From Megasphaera stantonii (lineage in GTDB: Bacteria; Bacillota; Negativicutes; Veillonellales; Megasphaeraceae), in the NCBI RefSeq assembly GCF_003367905.1, contig NZ_CP029462.1, positions 1,860,001 through 1,924,000 of the forward strand: a DNA stretch of 64,000 bases, read 5' to 3'. The notes beneath the pieces were generated by a model. It saw nothing but the letters and a program-made list of their open reading frames with translations, searched no databases and had not been told where the DNA came from. How positions within the stretch are numbered: the first letter of the stretch is position 1; the number at the start of each line of letters is the position of its first letter. This document shows, in pieces, positions 44,009-52,710 of this stretch. The position numbers and the translations under genes were made by a program.

Positions 44009-44756
44009 TACGATAGAAATGATTTTGCAGCAGTATAAGGAGGGCGCGCTGACACTGGAAGCAGCAACAGCTGCTTTGCAGCATGATGAACCGTCTGTTC
44101 TTAATTTGGGTTTTGCTAATCTGGATTTACAGCGCCAGAAGCGGTGCGGTTTTCCGGAGGTCGTCTACTGTGCCGGAAAGACTGTCGGACAGTCGGTGCA
44201 GATTCTGCGCGTTCTCATGAAGCAGTATGATAACGTCATCGGCACGCGGGCTTCCAAAGACGTGTATGACAAGCTTGCGCCGGAAATCCCCGACGCGCAG
44301 TACGACGAACTGGCCCGCATGGTCTACCAGTTTAAGGATAAAACCGTCGTCAACGGCGACCGGGTCATCGCCGTCATCACCGCCGGTACCAGCGATATTC
44401 CTGTTGCCGAAGAAGCGGCGTTGACGGCGGAAATCATGGGAAATAAAGTAGAGCGCATTTACGACGTCGGTGTTGCCGGCCTGCACCGCCTGCTGAATCG
44501 CAGCGAAGAGATCCGCCGGGCTAACGTCTGCGTCGTCGTTGCTGGTATGGAAGGTGCCTTGGCCAGCGTCGTCGGCGGCCTCGTAGACAAACCGGTCGTC
44601 GCCGTGCCGACGAGCATCGGCTACGGCGCTAATTTTCACGGCTTGTCGGCTTTGCTGGCCATGCTGAACAGCTGCGCCGCCGGCGTGTCCGTCGTCAATA
44701 TCGACAACGGTTTCGGCGCCGGCCGCATGGCCGATATGATCAATCGGATGAGGTGA
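44001..44756 (+). CDS. larB: Nickel-pincer cofactor biosynthesis protein LarB
   Basis: 251 aa. LarB carboxylates and hydrolyses nicotinic acid adenine dinucleotide in the first step to the nickel-pincer cofactor of lactate racemase. The PurE-like C-terminal half shows VIAVITAGTSDIPVAEEA and VVAGMEGALASVVGGLVDKPVVAVPTSIGYG. ATG 44001 has AAGGAG 7 nt upstream (the ATG three bases earlier is also possible). It is followed 4 nt later by a LarC C-terminal-half gene. Lactate racemisation fits a lactate-using Megasphaera-like organism. Confidence 0.94.
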   Translation: MNNTIEMILQQYKEGALTLEAATAALQHDEPSVLNLGFANLDLQRQKRCGFPEVVYCAGKTVGQSVQILRVLMKQYDNVIGTRASKDVYDKLAPEIPDAQYDELARMVYQFKDKTVVNGDRVIAVITAGTSDIPVAEEAALTAEIMGNKVERIYDVGVAGLHRLLNRSEEIRRANVCVVVAGMEGALASVVGGLVDKPVVAVPTSIGYGANFHGLSALLAMLNSCAAGVSVVNIDNGFGAGRMADMINRMR

Positions 44757-44760
44757 GGTC

Positions 44761-45225
44761 ATGGAAACGTTGTGGCAAATAGAAGCCAATATTGACGATA
44801 TGAATCCGCAGAACATGGAATACGTATTTCAAAAGCTGCTGGACTTGGGCGTCAACGACGTGTGGGCTATGCCCATGATGATGAAAAAATGCCGCATGGC
44901 CTCTATGCTGTGCGTATTGTGCCCGGAGGAACTGATAGAGAATGCTGCGGCCATTATATTTGCTGAAACGACGTCCATCGGCATCCGTTATTTTCCTGTC
45001 CGGCGCAGGATTTGCAGCCGGGAAATCGAGACGGTCTGCATAGATGGCGAACAGATTCGCTGCAAGATAAGCTCTTACGACGGAAAGGTTACGAATATTT
45101 CCGCCGAATACGACGACTGCCGTGCCGCTGCCGCGCGGACCGGGACGGCGCTGAAGGAATGGCAGCGAAAGGCGAAGGAAGAGGCGTATAGACTATATGG
45201 ATGTAAAACTGCAACCAATTGTTGA
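44761..45225 (+). CDS. larC2: LarC C-terminal half (LarC2) as a separate gene
   Basis: 154 aa, matching only the C-terminal half of LarC, the CTP-dependent enzyme that inserts nickel into the pincer cofactor: IEANIDDMNPQNMEYVFQKLLDLG, MPMMMKKCRM, then AETTSIGIRYFPVRRR. In lactobacilli LarC is made from two frames (larC1 and larC2) joined by a ribosomal frameshift. Here larB lies directly upstream and there is no larC1 in any nearby frame. It has its own GAGGTGAGGTC ribosome site and ATG, so it is a stand-alone gene and not a frameshift product. It overlaps rnhC by 29 bp. Confidence 0.85.
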   Translation: METLWQIEANIDDMNPQNMEYVFQKLLDLGVNDVWAMPMMMKKCRMASMLCVLCPEELIENAAAIIFAETTSIGIRYFPVRRRICSREIETVCIDGEQIRCKISSYDGKVTNISAEYDDCRAAAARTGTALKEWQRKAKEEAYRLYGCKTATNC

Positions 45226-46132
45226 AGATTTTAAACGCAAGCTCGCTGCGGCGCAGATTCGCTGCGTGCGGGAAAAGGACATAAATTATGGGCATCAAGT
45301 CGTCTGCGCCCAGGGTACGGCCGAAGGGACGGTCAATTTTTACTACGGCAAAAAGGGCCTGTCCGTCGTCGTGCAGGGAAAAGACGGAGCGCTGAAACAG
45401 ACCTTAACGGCTCTGGCGACGGGAGAAAAGGCAGAGGATCCTGCTGTAGCTCCGCTGTACAGTGCAGAGGGACTGCATCCGCAGGGAATTTCCTGCTGGA
45501 TGGGCTGCGACGAATCAGGGAAGGGCGACGTATTCGGACCGCTGGTCGCGGCGGCCTGCCTGATTCAGGCTGATGAAGAAGCGCCGCTCCGCCGTCTCGG
45601 CGTCTGCGACAGCAAGATGCTGACGGACGATGCGATTGCCCGTCTGGCTGCAGAGATACGGGAGATGCTGGGAGACCGCTGCGTCGTCTCCGTTCTCATG
45701 CCGGAGGAATATAACGCCCGGTACCAGGCCATTAAGCAAAGACGAAAAAATTTGAACCATCTCCTGGGCAGTATACATGGACATAACATACGTGTACTAT
45801 TGTCAAAATACGAATGTCCATGTATAATAGTCGATAAGTTCGGTAAAGAGGAATATGTTTTAGCTGAGCTGCAAGACGAAGCATCGTCACATCAAATCAT
45901 CCAGGTTACGAAGGGCGAACGGGATACGGCCGTCGCGGCGGCATCTATCCTGGCCCGGAAGGCTTTCGTCGACGCCATGGCCCGTTTGGCTCAGCAGTAC
46001 GGCATGACCTTTCCCAAGGGAGCCTATATGGGCATCGCTTCGGCTATTGCCGCCTTCCGAAAGACTTACGGCGACGGTGAATTGTCCAGCGTAGGGAAAT
46101 TGAATTTTAAAAATTTCGATTTTTTACGGTGA
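45197..46132 (+). CDS. rnhC: Ribonuclease HIII
   Basis: 311 aa. Removes RNA from RNA-DNA hybrids. An N-terminal TBP-like substrate-binding domain (1-85) identifies type HIII over HII. The catalytic domain begins GCDESGKGDVFGPLV with Asp105 and Glu106; CDSKMLTD follows near residue 145, and the C-terminal VTKGERDTAVAAASILAR contains another acidic ligand. Its start overlaps larC2 in another frame. Usual length for the family. Confidence 0.94.
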   Translation: MDVKLQPIVEDFKRKLAAAQIRCVREKDINYGHQVVCAQGTAEGTVNFYYGKKGLSVVVQGKDGALKQTLTALATGEKAEDPAVAPLYSAEGLHPQGISCWMGCDESGKGDVFGPLVAAACLIQADEEAPLRRLGVCDSKMLTDDAIARLAAEIREMLGDRCVVSVLMPEEYNARYQAIKQRRKNLNHLLGSIHGHNIRVLLSKYECPCIIVDKFGKEEYVLAELQDEASSHQIIQVTKGERDTAVAAASILARKAFVDAMARLAQQYGMTFPKGAYMGIASAIAAFRKTYGDGELSSVGKLNFKNFDFLR

Positions 46133-46138
46133 CCTGAG

Positions 46139-46987
46139 ATGAACAGAGTAATTATCAACGCCGATGATTTCGGCATTCATACGGAAGTAAACAGGGCCGT
46201 CATAGAGGCCCATGAAAAGGGACTGCTGCTGAGCACATCGCTTCTGGCGTCGGGGCCGGCCTTTGACGAGGCCGCCGCGTTGGCGCGGCAATATCCCGGG
46301 CTTGGCGTCGGCATTCATTTGTGCCTTGTCGGCGCCTTGCCGCCGGTGTTATCGCCGAAAGAAGTTCCGACCTTAGTCGACGACAACGGATTGCTGCCGG
46401 AAAGCTACGTCCCTCTCGTAAAGCGCATGTGGACGGGCCGGATAGACTTCGAGCAGGTATATCGGGAGCTGGATGCGCAGATGGAAAAAATCATGAGCGC
46501 CGGCCTGAACGTTACCCACGTCGACAGCCATCAGCACATGCATATGCTGCCGCCGGTGTGGAAGATCGTGCAGGCTTTGATGAAAAAATACGGCCTCCAT
46601 CGTCTCCGCATTCCGAAGGAATCCTATTCGTTTAAAGTCATGGCGGCGAGTCCGGGCCGCGTCATGGGGCGGGACGGTTTGACGTATTTGGCGAGAAAAG
46701 CCATGTCCGATGTCAAGCGTCTTCGGTTTACGACGACGGACTATTTTTGGGGCATGGTCGATGGCGGCCATATGACCGAGGCGAACTTAGCGCATATTCT
46801 GCGGCATATGCCTTTCGGCGTCCATGAAATCATGATGCATCCGGGGCGGAGCACGGCCGTTCTTTCCCAATCCTTTTCCTGGGGGTATCATTGGGAAGAG
46901 GAATTTCATGCGTTAATCTCGCCGCGCATACGGCAGCTCATGAAAGAGCAGAATATAGAACCAATCCATTACGGCCAGCTGCCGTAA
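46139..46987 (+). CDS. YdjC/ChbG-family carbohydrate deacetylase
   Basis: 282 aa. Metal-dependent N-deacetylase of acetylated sugars or, in HpnK relatives, of hopanoid or glycolipid intermediates. Family motifs: IINADDFGIHTEVNRAV (metal Asp pair), GVGIHLCLVG, HVDSHQHMHMLPPVW (histidine ligands) and EIMMHPG near the C-terminus. No signal peptide, so cytoplasmic. It is followed by a sugar-nucleotide epimerase, which suggests a glycan or glycolipid role. The start is 6 nt after the rnhC stop. Confidence 0.88.
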   Translation: MNRVIINADDFGIHTEVNRAVIEAHEKGLLLSTSLLASGPAFDEAAALARQYPGLGVGIHLCLVGALPPVLSPKEVPTLVDDNGLLPESYVPLVKRMWTGRIDFEQVYRELDAQMEKIMSAGLNVTHVDSHQHMHMLPPVWKIVQALMKKYGLHRLRIPKESYSFKVMAASPGRVMGRDGLTYLARKAMSDVKRLRFTTTDYFWGMVDGGHMTEANLAHILRHMPFGVHEIMMHPGRSTAVLSQSFSWGYHWEEEFHALISPRIRQLMKEQNIEPIHYGQLP

Positions 46988-47011
46988 ATGCAGTACAGGG
47001 AGTGACATATA

Positions 47012-47941
47012 TTGAACATATTAGTAACAGGCGGAGCCGGATTTATTGGCTCTCATCTGGTTGACGGTCTCGTCGAAGCCGGCCATCATGTCGTCGTAGT
47101 AGACAACTTGAGTACCGGCTGCCGGGAACACGTCCATGACCAGGCCGTATTTTATGAAATGGATATATTGCAGAAGGACGAGCTGGCCCGTATTTTTGCA
47201 AACGGTGCTTTTGACATCGTCTTTCATGAAGCAGCGCAGACCTTGGTGCCCTATTCGATGGAGCACCCCCGTGAGGATGCAGAACTCAATATCATGGGGC
47301 TGCTGAATGTATTGGAGCTATGCCGGCAGTTTGGCGTGAAAAAATTTCTCTTTTCTTCTTCGGCTGCCGTATATGGGGACAATGTGCAGGTGCCGCTGGC
47401 AGAAAACGCGCCCCTTCAGCCAACATCCTTTTATGGTTTGACGAAGGTGACGGCTGAAAAGTATATTCAGATGTACCATGACGTGTTCGGCCTTTCCTAC
47501 GCAATTCTGCGCTACTCCAACGTCTACGGCGAACGGCAGGGCAGCCACGGCGAAGGCGGCGTCGTCTATATCTTTTCCGACGCTATTGCAGAAGGCCGGG
47601 AGATTACCATATTCGGCGACGGCGACCAGTCCCGCGACTTTATTTATGTCAAAGACGTCGTCCGGGCCAACATGGCCGCCATGGATGAAACGGCGCCGTC
47701 GGGAATCTATAATATCAGCACCAACATCGAAACGACGGTTAACGCGCTGAAGGAAATCCTGTTTTATTTTTCCCAGACAGCCGTGCCCGTTTCCTATGCA
47801 GAGGCCCGCAGCGGCGATATTTACCGCTCGGCTCTGGATAATGCATTGGCGAAGCAGACACTGCGCTGGCGTCCGGCGACTAAGCTGCTTGAGGGGCTGC
47901 AGCAGACGTATTTCTATTTTGCAGGGAGGAAACAGACATGA
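47012..47941 (+). CDS. NAD-dependent sugar-nucleotide epimerase (extended SDR)
   Basis: 309 aa, GalE-like. The NAD site is ILVTGGAGFIGSHLVDGL at the N-terminus; catalytic Ser/Tyr/Lys are in SSSAAVYGD and SFYGLTKVTAEKY (YxxxK); YSNVYGERQG follows. It probably epimerises UDP-glucose or a related nucleotide sugar for surface glycans. TTG start with AGGGAGTG about 8 nt upstream. The stop overlaps the next start (ATGA). Confidence 0.92.
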   Translation: MNILVTGGAGFIGSHLVDGLVEAGHHVVVVDNLSTGCREHVHDQAVFYEMDILQKDELARIFANGAFDIVFHEAAQTLVPYSMEHPREDAELNIMGLLNVLELCRQFGVKKFLFSSSAAVYGDNVQVPLAENAPLQPTSFYGLTKVTAEKYIQMYHDVFGLSYAILRYSNVYGERQGSHGEGGVVYIFSDAIAEGREITIFGDGDQSRDFIYVKDVVRANMAAMDETAPSGIYNISTNIETTVNALKEILFYFSQTAVPVSYAEARSGDIYRSALDNALAKQTLRWRPATKLLEGLQQTYFYFAGRKQT

Positions 47942-48387
47942 AGGAAGAAAAAGACTACAAATTTTACTTAGTACGAGAAGATATTCTTCCCGAAGCAATT
48001 AAGAAGACGATTCGGGTAAAAGAGTTTTTAAAGCATAATCAGAAGACGACGATCAACGAAGCGGTGCGCCTTATGGACTTGAGCCGCAGCGCCTACTATA
48101 AGTATAAGGATTACGTCTTTCCCTTCCATGATGTAACACAAGGGCGCGTCGTGACGATTTCTCTTATGGTATTGGACAAGCCAGGCGAGTTGTCGCAGAT
48201 ATTAAATGCCGTAGCGGAAAGCAACTGCAGTATCCTGACGATTAATCAGGGCATTCCGCTGCAGGGTATTGCCGATGTCAGCATTTCCATTGAAACGAAG
48301 GAAATGACCATTGCCGTCGATGATTTGATTAAACGGCTGGAAGATCTGTCCGGCGTCCGCAAGGTAGAAATCATCGGCCAGGCGTGA
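47938..48387 (+). CDS. PheB-type ACT-domain protein
   Basis: 149 aa. N-terminal helix-turn-helix-like region (TTINEAVRLMDLSRSAYYKYKDYVFPF) and C-terminal ACT domain (VVTISLMVLDKPGELSQILNAVAESNCSILTINQ), the layout of UPF0735/PheB proteins. The ACT domain probably senses an amino acid. Its place just before hom and thrB suggests control of threonine or methionine synthesis, an inference from position. Start overlaps the epimerase stop. Confidence 0.9.
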   Translation: MKEEKDYKFYLVREDILPEAIKKTIRVKEFLKHNQKTTINEAVRLMDLSRSAYYKYKDYVFPFHDVTQGRVVTISLMVLDKPGELSQILNAVAESNCSILTINQGIPLQGIADVSISIETKEMTIAVDDLIKRLEDLSGVRKVEIIGQA

Positions 48388-48419
48388 GAATATAGACAAG
48401 ATTCAGAAGGGGGATTATT

Positions 48420-49706
48420 ATGAAAAAAGTGTCGATTGCATTATTGGGGTGCGGTACCGTTGGAAAAGGCGTCATCGATTTGCTGGCCATGAACGGCCCG
48501 CTGATTGAAGAACAGCTCGATACGGAAATTACGATTAAGCGCGTCTTGATTCGGGATATGCCGAAATATGAACAGATGGAATTGCCTGACGATATTTTGC
48601 TTACGACGGACTTTGCCGATATCGTCAACGATGACGAAATAGAGATTGTCGTTGAAGTCATGGGCAGCGCCGATTTTGCCAAGGACTGCATTGAGCAGTG
48701 CTTCAAAAAAGGCAAGAGCGTAGTCAGCGCCAACAAGGACCTCATTGCCGATTACGGTATGCCTTTGCTGAAGATGGCTAAGGAATGCAACGTAGACTTC
48801 CAGTTTGAAGCCAGCGTCGCCGGCGGGATTCCCATCGTGCGGCCTATGTACTCCTCTCTCAACAGCAATACGATGGAAGAAATCATCGGCATCATGAACG
48901 GCACGACAAACTATATTTTGTCGAATATGACCGATACGGGCATGTCCTATGAAACGGCGCTGAAGGAAGCTCAGGAAAAGGGCTACGCTGAAGCAGACCC
49001 GACAAACGACGTCAGCGGCTACGATGCAGGACGTAAAATCGCCATATTGGCTACGCTGGGCTTCCATTCGGCTCTTACCTTCAACGACGTATCCGTCGAA
49101 GGGATTGAAAACATCGCCCAGGAAGACATTCAGCATGCCCGGGAAATGGGCTATGTCATTAAGCTGCTGGCTATCGCCCGCCAGGATGGGGACGGCATAT
49201 CCTTGAACGTCCATCCGGCCTTTATCCGCAAGGGCCACCCGCTGGCCAATGTCGGCGGCGCGTATAATGCCGTATACGTCCGCGGCAACTGCGTAGGCGA
49301 CGTCATGTTCTATGGTCAGGGCGCAGGGTCCCTTCCGACGGCCAGCGCCGTCGTCAGCGACGTTATGAACGTCATTCTCCACTGCAACATCAACATTACG
49401 GGCAGCCGCGATTTCGTATGGCACGACCCGAAGCTGAAGCCGCAGGACTCGATTTGCGCGCCTTATTACCTGCGCATGGTTGTAGACAATGCGCCCGGCG
49501 TATTATCCAGCATTTCCGCTGTCCTGGCGCAGCATAAAATCAGTATCCGCTCTTTGATCCAGAAAGATGAGACGACGGAAATCGCCGAAATCGTCATCTT
49601 GATCGACAGCTCGGCGGCTGGCCTGGTTAACCAGTCCTTGAAAGAAATTGAAGACCTGGCCTGCGTCCGCAAGATTGCCAACGCGATCCGCGTTATCGAG
49701 GTATAA
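48420..49706 (+). CDS. hom: Homoserine dehydrogenase
   Basis: 428 aa. Reduces aspartate semialdehyde to homoserine, the branch point to threonine and methionine. NAD(P) motif IALLGCGTVGKGVIDLL, catalytic core MNGTTNYILSNM and DPTNDVSGYDAGRKIAIL, and a C-terminal ACT domain (LRMVVDNAPGVLSSISAVLAQHKISIRSL) for threonine feedback. GGGGG ribosome site upstream. It is followed 2 nt later by thrB. Confidence 0.97.
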   Translation: MKKVSIALLGCGTVGKGVIDLLAMNGPLIEEQLDTEITIKRVLIRDMPKYEQMELPDDILLTTDFADIVNDDEIEIVVEVMGSADFAKDCIEQCFKKGKSVVSANKDLIADYGMPLLKMAKECNVDFQFEASVAGGIPIVRPMYSSLNSNTMEEIIGIMNGTTNYILSNMTDTGMSYETALKEAQEKGYAEADPTNDVSGYDAGRKIAILATLGFHSALTFNDVSVEGIENIAQEDIQHAREMGYVIKLLAIARQDGDGISLNVHPAFIRKGHPLANVGGAYNAVYVRGNCVGDVMFYGQGAGSLPTASAVVSDVMNVILHCNINITGSRDFVWHDPKLKPQDSICAPYYLRMVVDNAPGVLSSISAVLAQHKISIRSLIQKDETTEIAEIVILIDSSAAGLVNQSLKEIEDLACVRKIANAIRVIEV

Positions 49707-49708
49707 TT

Positions 49709-50626
49709 ATGACGACAAGAACACTGCACGTGCAGGTGCCGGCCACATCGGCGAATCTCGGCTCGGGATTCGACGCCGTCGGCATTGCTCTCAACTATTT
49801 CAACGAAATATATTTTACAGAAGATGATAAAGAGTTTATTTCCGTAGAAATCGAAGGCTTGGGAAAGGGTGAAATTCCCGAAACCTTTGCCGATAATATG
49901 GTCGGCCAGGCTATGGAACGGGCCGCCGCGTACAACGGCGAGTCCCTGCCTAAAGGCGGCGCAGTGAAGCTCGTCAACCGCATCCCGCCGGGACGGGGCA
50001 TGGGCAGCAGCTCGTCGGCCATTATCGGCGGCATCCTCATCGGCGACGCCTTGACGGGCTCCAAGATGAGCAAGGAAGACATGCTGTCCCTAGCTACGGA
50101 AATCGAAGGTCATCCGGACAACGTCGCGCCGGCCTTGCTGGGAGGCCTGACAATTTCTATTATGGACGGCGGTAAGACCATGACCAACGTCGTGCCTGTC
50201 GGAGATGATTTATCCTTTATTACCGTATCTCCCGACGTGGAAGTCTTTACGGAAGACGCCCGTGCCGTTCTGCCTAAGGAAATCGCCTATAAGGACGCCG
50301 TGTTCAACGTGAGCCGCGTCAGCTTCCTCGTCTCCTCCCTCGTTACGAAGCAGTACGACCGGCTGCAATACGGCCTGCAGGATAAACTCCACGTGCCGTA
50401 CCGCATCGGCCTCATTCCCGGCGGAGAGTCTGTCCTGAAAGCAGCCGAAGACGCCGGCGCCCTGGGTGCGACGATCAGCGGCTCCGGCTCGACGCTCATC
50501 GCCTTCGCCGTGCAGAACGAACAGGCGATTATGGAAGCTATGATGAACGAGTTCAAAATACGGGGCATCGACTCGGAAGGCCATATCTTGAAATGCTGGA
50601 ACGAGGGAGCGCAGATTCTCCCATGA
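49709..50626 (+). CDS. thrB: Homoserine kinase
   Basis: 305 aa GHMP kinase producing O-phosphohomoserine for threonine synthesis. Motif 1 VPATSANLGSGFDAVGIAL, motif 2 (ATP loop) IPPGRGMGSSSSAIIGGI near residue 95, and motif 3 LGATISGSGSTLIAF. The stop overlaps the nudC start (ATGA). No thrC is in the window. Confidence 0.96.
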   Translation: MTTRTLHVQVPATSANLGSGFDAVGIALNYFNEIYFTEDDKEFISVEIEGLGKGEIPETFADNMVGQAMERAAAYNGESLPKGGAVKLVNRIPPGRGMGSSSSAIIGGILIGDALTGSKMSKEDMLSLATEIEGHPDNVAPALLGGLTISIMDGGKTMTNVVPVGDDLSFITVSPDVEVFTEDARAVLPKEIAYKDAVFNVSRVSFLVSSLVTKQYDRLQYGLQDKLHVPYRIGLIPGGESVLKAAEDAGALGATISGSGSTLIAFAVQNEQAIMEAMMNEFKIRGIDSEGHILKCWNEGAQILP

Positions 50627-51453
50627 TACAAGACATAGCGCCTCATCAATACCATACGGAATACAACCCTGTCCCCGTCCAGGACGACGGCGTGATTCTC
50701 GCCTATCGGGGCCGGACCGTCTTAGTGCGGCTGGAAGGAGAGGACAAGTCCTTTTCCTATCCGACCTACGCCGATTTGGCCGATGTGCCGGCAGAACGCT
50801 TTCGCTGGCTGTTCCGTGAAGACGACATCAATTATTTTTTAGCCTTGGAAGATATTCCGGAAGGCAGGGGCTTTGCCTATATATCCATCAACTTCATGCG
50901 CGCCGCCCGGCCCCGCTTTCAGGCCTTTGCCGGCGTGGCCGGCCTGTCCCTGCACAACTGGTACAGCAACCATCGCTTCTGCGGCCAGTGCGGCCGTCCG
51001 ATGGCCCACAGCGACGTCGAGCGCATGGTGTACTGCGGCCATTGCCATACGATGATTTATCCGCGCATCTGCCCGGCTGTCATCGTTGCCGTGCGCAACG
51101 GAGACAAGCTCCTTGTATCGACCTACGCCGGCCGGGAATATACGCGGGCCGCTCTCATCGCCGGCTTTGCCGAGGTGGGAGAAACAATCGAACAGACCGT
51201 CCATCGCGAAGTCATGGAGGAAGTAGGCGTCAAGGTCAAGAACCTCCGCTTCTACAAGAGCCAGCCTTGGTGCTTCACCGACACCCTCTTATTCGGCTTT
51301 TTCTGCGACCTGGACGGCGACGAAACCCTGCGCGTCGACCACAACGAGCTGGCTACGGCACAATGGGTGGAACGGCACGACCTGCCGGACGACCCGGAAC
51401 AGGCCAGCCTGACTATGGAAATGATTACCTTGTTTAAGCAGGGGAAGATGTAG
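50623..51453 (+). CDS. nudC: NAD+ diphosphatase / NADH pyrophosphatase
   Basis: 276 aa. Hydrolyses NADH to NMNH and AMP and can remove NAD caps from RNA. Zinc ribbon with Cys120/Cys123 (CGQC) and Cys138/Cys141 (CGHC), and a Nudix box GFAEVGETIEQTVHREVMEE around residues 181-200. The specificity motif SQPWPF of the family reads SQPWCF here (213-218). The ATG at 50623 overlaps the thrB stop; an in-frame ATG at 50593 is also possible. It is the last gene before an AT-rich accessory patch. Confidence 0.93.
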   Translation: MIQDIAPHQYHTEYNPVPVQDDGVILAYRGRTVLVRLEGEDKSFSYPTYADLADVPAERFRWLFREDDINYFLALEDIPEGRGFAYISINFMRAARPRFQAFAGVAGLSLHNWYSNHRFCGQCGRPMAHSDVERMVYCGHCHTMIYPRICPAVIVAVRNGDKLLVSTYAGREYTRAALIAGFAEVGETIEQTVHREVMEEVGVKVKNLRFYKSQPWCFTDTLLFGFFCDLDGDETLRVDHNELATAQWVERHDLPDDPEQASLTMEMITLFKQGKM

Positions 51454-51829
51454 TAATTTTAATAGCCTTAAAGGAGACTTCTGTTTAATATTTTTCCTTT
51501 GGCAATATTCTGCAAATAACGTTCTGATAAAGATTGATGGAATTGATTATTCATGTATCTGTAGGGAAGAAATATGAAATGTGCTTTAAGATTTGATTCC
51601 AGTGTATTGGTTAGACAATTAGAACACTACAGTTAAAAGATGTGAAATAAAAATAATAATATTTTAAAATATTTTTTAGAATGTATTTACTTTAAAAATG
51701 TGCTGCATAACAAATGTGCAAAAACGATAAGATATATAATGAGAAATTGGCAGAGAGCATAGTAACTAATATGTCAGCATGAGGTAACTGAAATCGTATT
51801 TGTAAAATAGTTTTGGAGAGTGTTTATTT
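51454..51829 (+). other. AT-rich gene-free spacer
   Basis: 376 bp of clearly AT-rich DNA unlike the preceding genes. I see no coding frame, no clean terminator and no recognisable RNA. It marks the left edge of an accessory segment that runs to about 53.96 kb. Confidence 0.55.
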
Positions 51830-52522
51830 ATGACTTCATTAGGTAAAAAAGCAATAGCATGTAGTTTATGCGCAATAATAATGATAATACCGGCAATTAA
51901 TTCGTCTATTGTTTCAGCAATGAGTAATTCACTTAGTAGTGAAAATAGTACTTATAAGCCGTTTAAATCGGCTGTTATGGAAGCAGAACGACAGAAAGAG
52001 CAAGAAATTTTAAGGCGAATACCAAAAGGAAATGCATATATTCCAGCTGAAACAATTTTAAACATAGAATTAACAGAGAATATTTCTTCAAAAACGATGA
52101 AAAAAGGGAACCCTGTTCCGCTTAAGACATTAGATCATGTCATTATTAATGATGTCATTGTTATTCCTGCTGGTACTCCGGTAGAAGGCGTTGTCACAAA
52201 AGCGAAAAAGTCAGGTATGTTCGGGCGTTCAGGAAAATTGGAATTTACTATAAATTCTGTAAATACAATAAATAATGTTCGAGTACCACTTCAATATAGT
52301 GCAATGAAAGAGGCAGGAAGTGATGGTGGAGCTGTGGCAGTTGCTGCTGTAGTAAGTCTTGTTGGAGGATTGTTTATGAAAGGTAAGAATGTTGAATTTC
52401 CGGCAGGGACTCATTTTCAAGCAAAGGTTACAGCGGATACCGATTTGCATGTAACTTTAAAGGAGTTACCCGATGCAATGAATCCAGATAAACCTCATGG
52501 AATATCAATTACATTGAAATAA
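51830..52522 (+). CDS. Exported protein of unknown function, AT-rich gene
   Basis: 230 aa with an N-terminal signal sequence (residues ~6-30, SLCAIIMIIPAINSSIVSA). The mature part is beta-rich: IPAETILNIELTENISS, VIPAGTPVEGVVTKAKKSGMF and FPAGTHFQAKVTADTDLHV, a pattern I associate with an unnamed periplasmic domain distantly like the VirB10 C-terminal barrel. A Gly/Ala/Val stretch (~165-185) could insert in a membrane. Codon use is strongly AT-rich compared with its neighbours, and a mobile element lies 18 bp downstream, so transfer is likely. GGAGAG precedes the start. Confidence 0.8.
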   Translation: MTSLGKKAIACSLCAIIMIIPAINSSIVSAMSNSLSSENSTYKPFKSAVMEAERQKEQEILRRIPKGNAYIPAETILNIELTENISSKTMKKGNPVPLKTLDHVIINDVIVIPAGTPVEGVVTKAKKSGMFGRSGKLEFTINSVNTINNVRVPLQYSAMKEAGSDGGAVAVAAVVSLVGGLFMKGKNVEFPAGTHFQAKVTADTDLHVTLKELPDAMNPDKPHGISITLK

Positions 52523-52696
52523 TTATTCAGATAAAAATGTGATAGCGTAAAATAATTGTGGGAAAACTTTAATGCACAAAGTAAAGAATATATAGCGTAA
52601 CGGTAATGCTAGTGTCAGCACGTTGCTGTATGCTGTCTATAACGTAACTATAGTAGTAATATTAACAGGTTAAAAGAACTATCAAAAATGGCCTGT

Positions 52697-52710
52697 CAAA
52701 AAATTCCCAC
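52697..52710 (+). repeat. 14-bp direct repeat left of IS30
   Basis: CAAAAAATTCCCAC, identical to 53929-53942. Likely a long target duplication within the right end of the older element. Confidence 0.8.
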
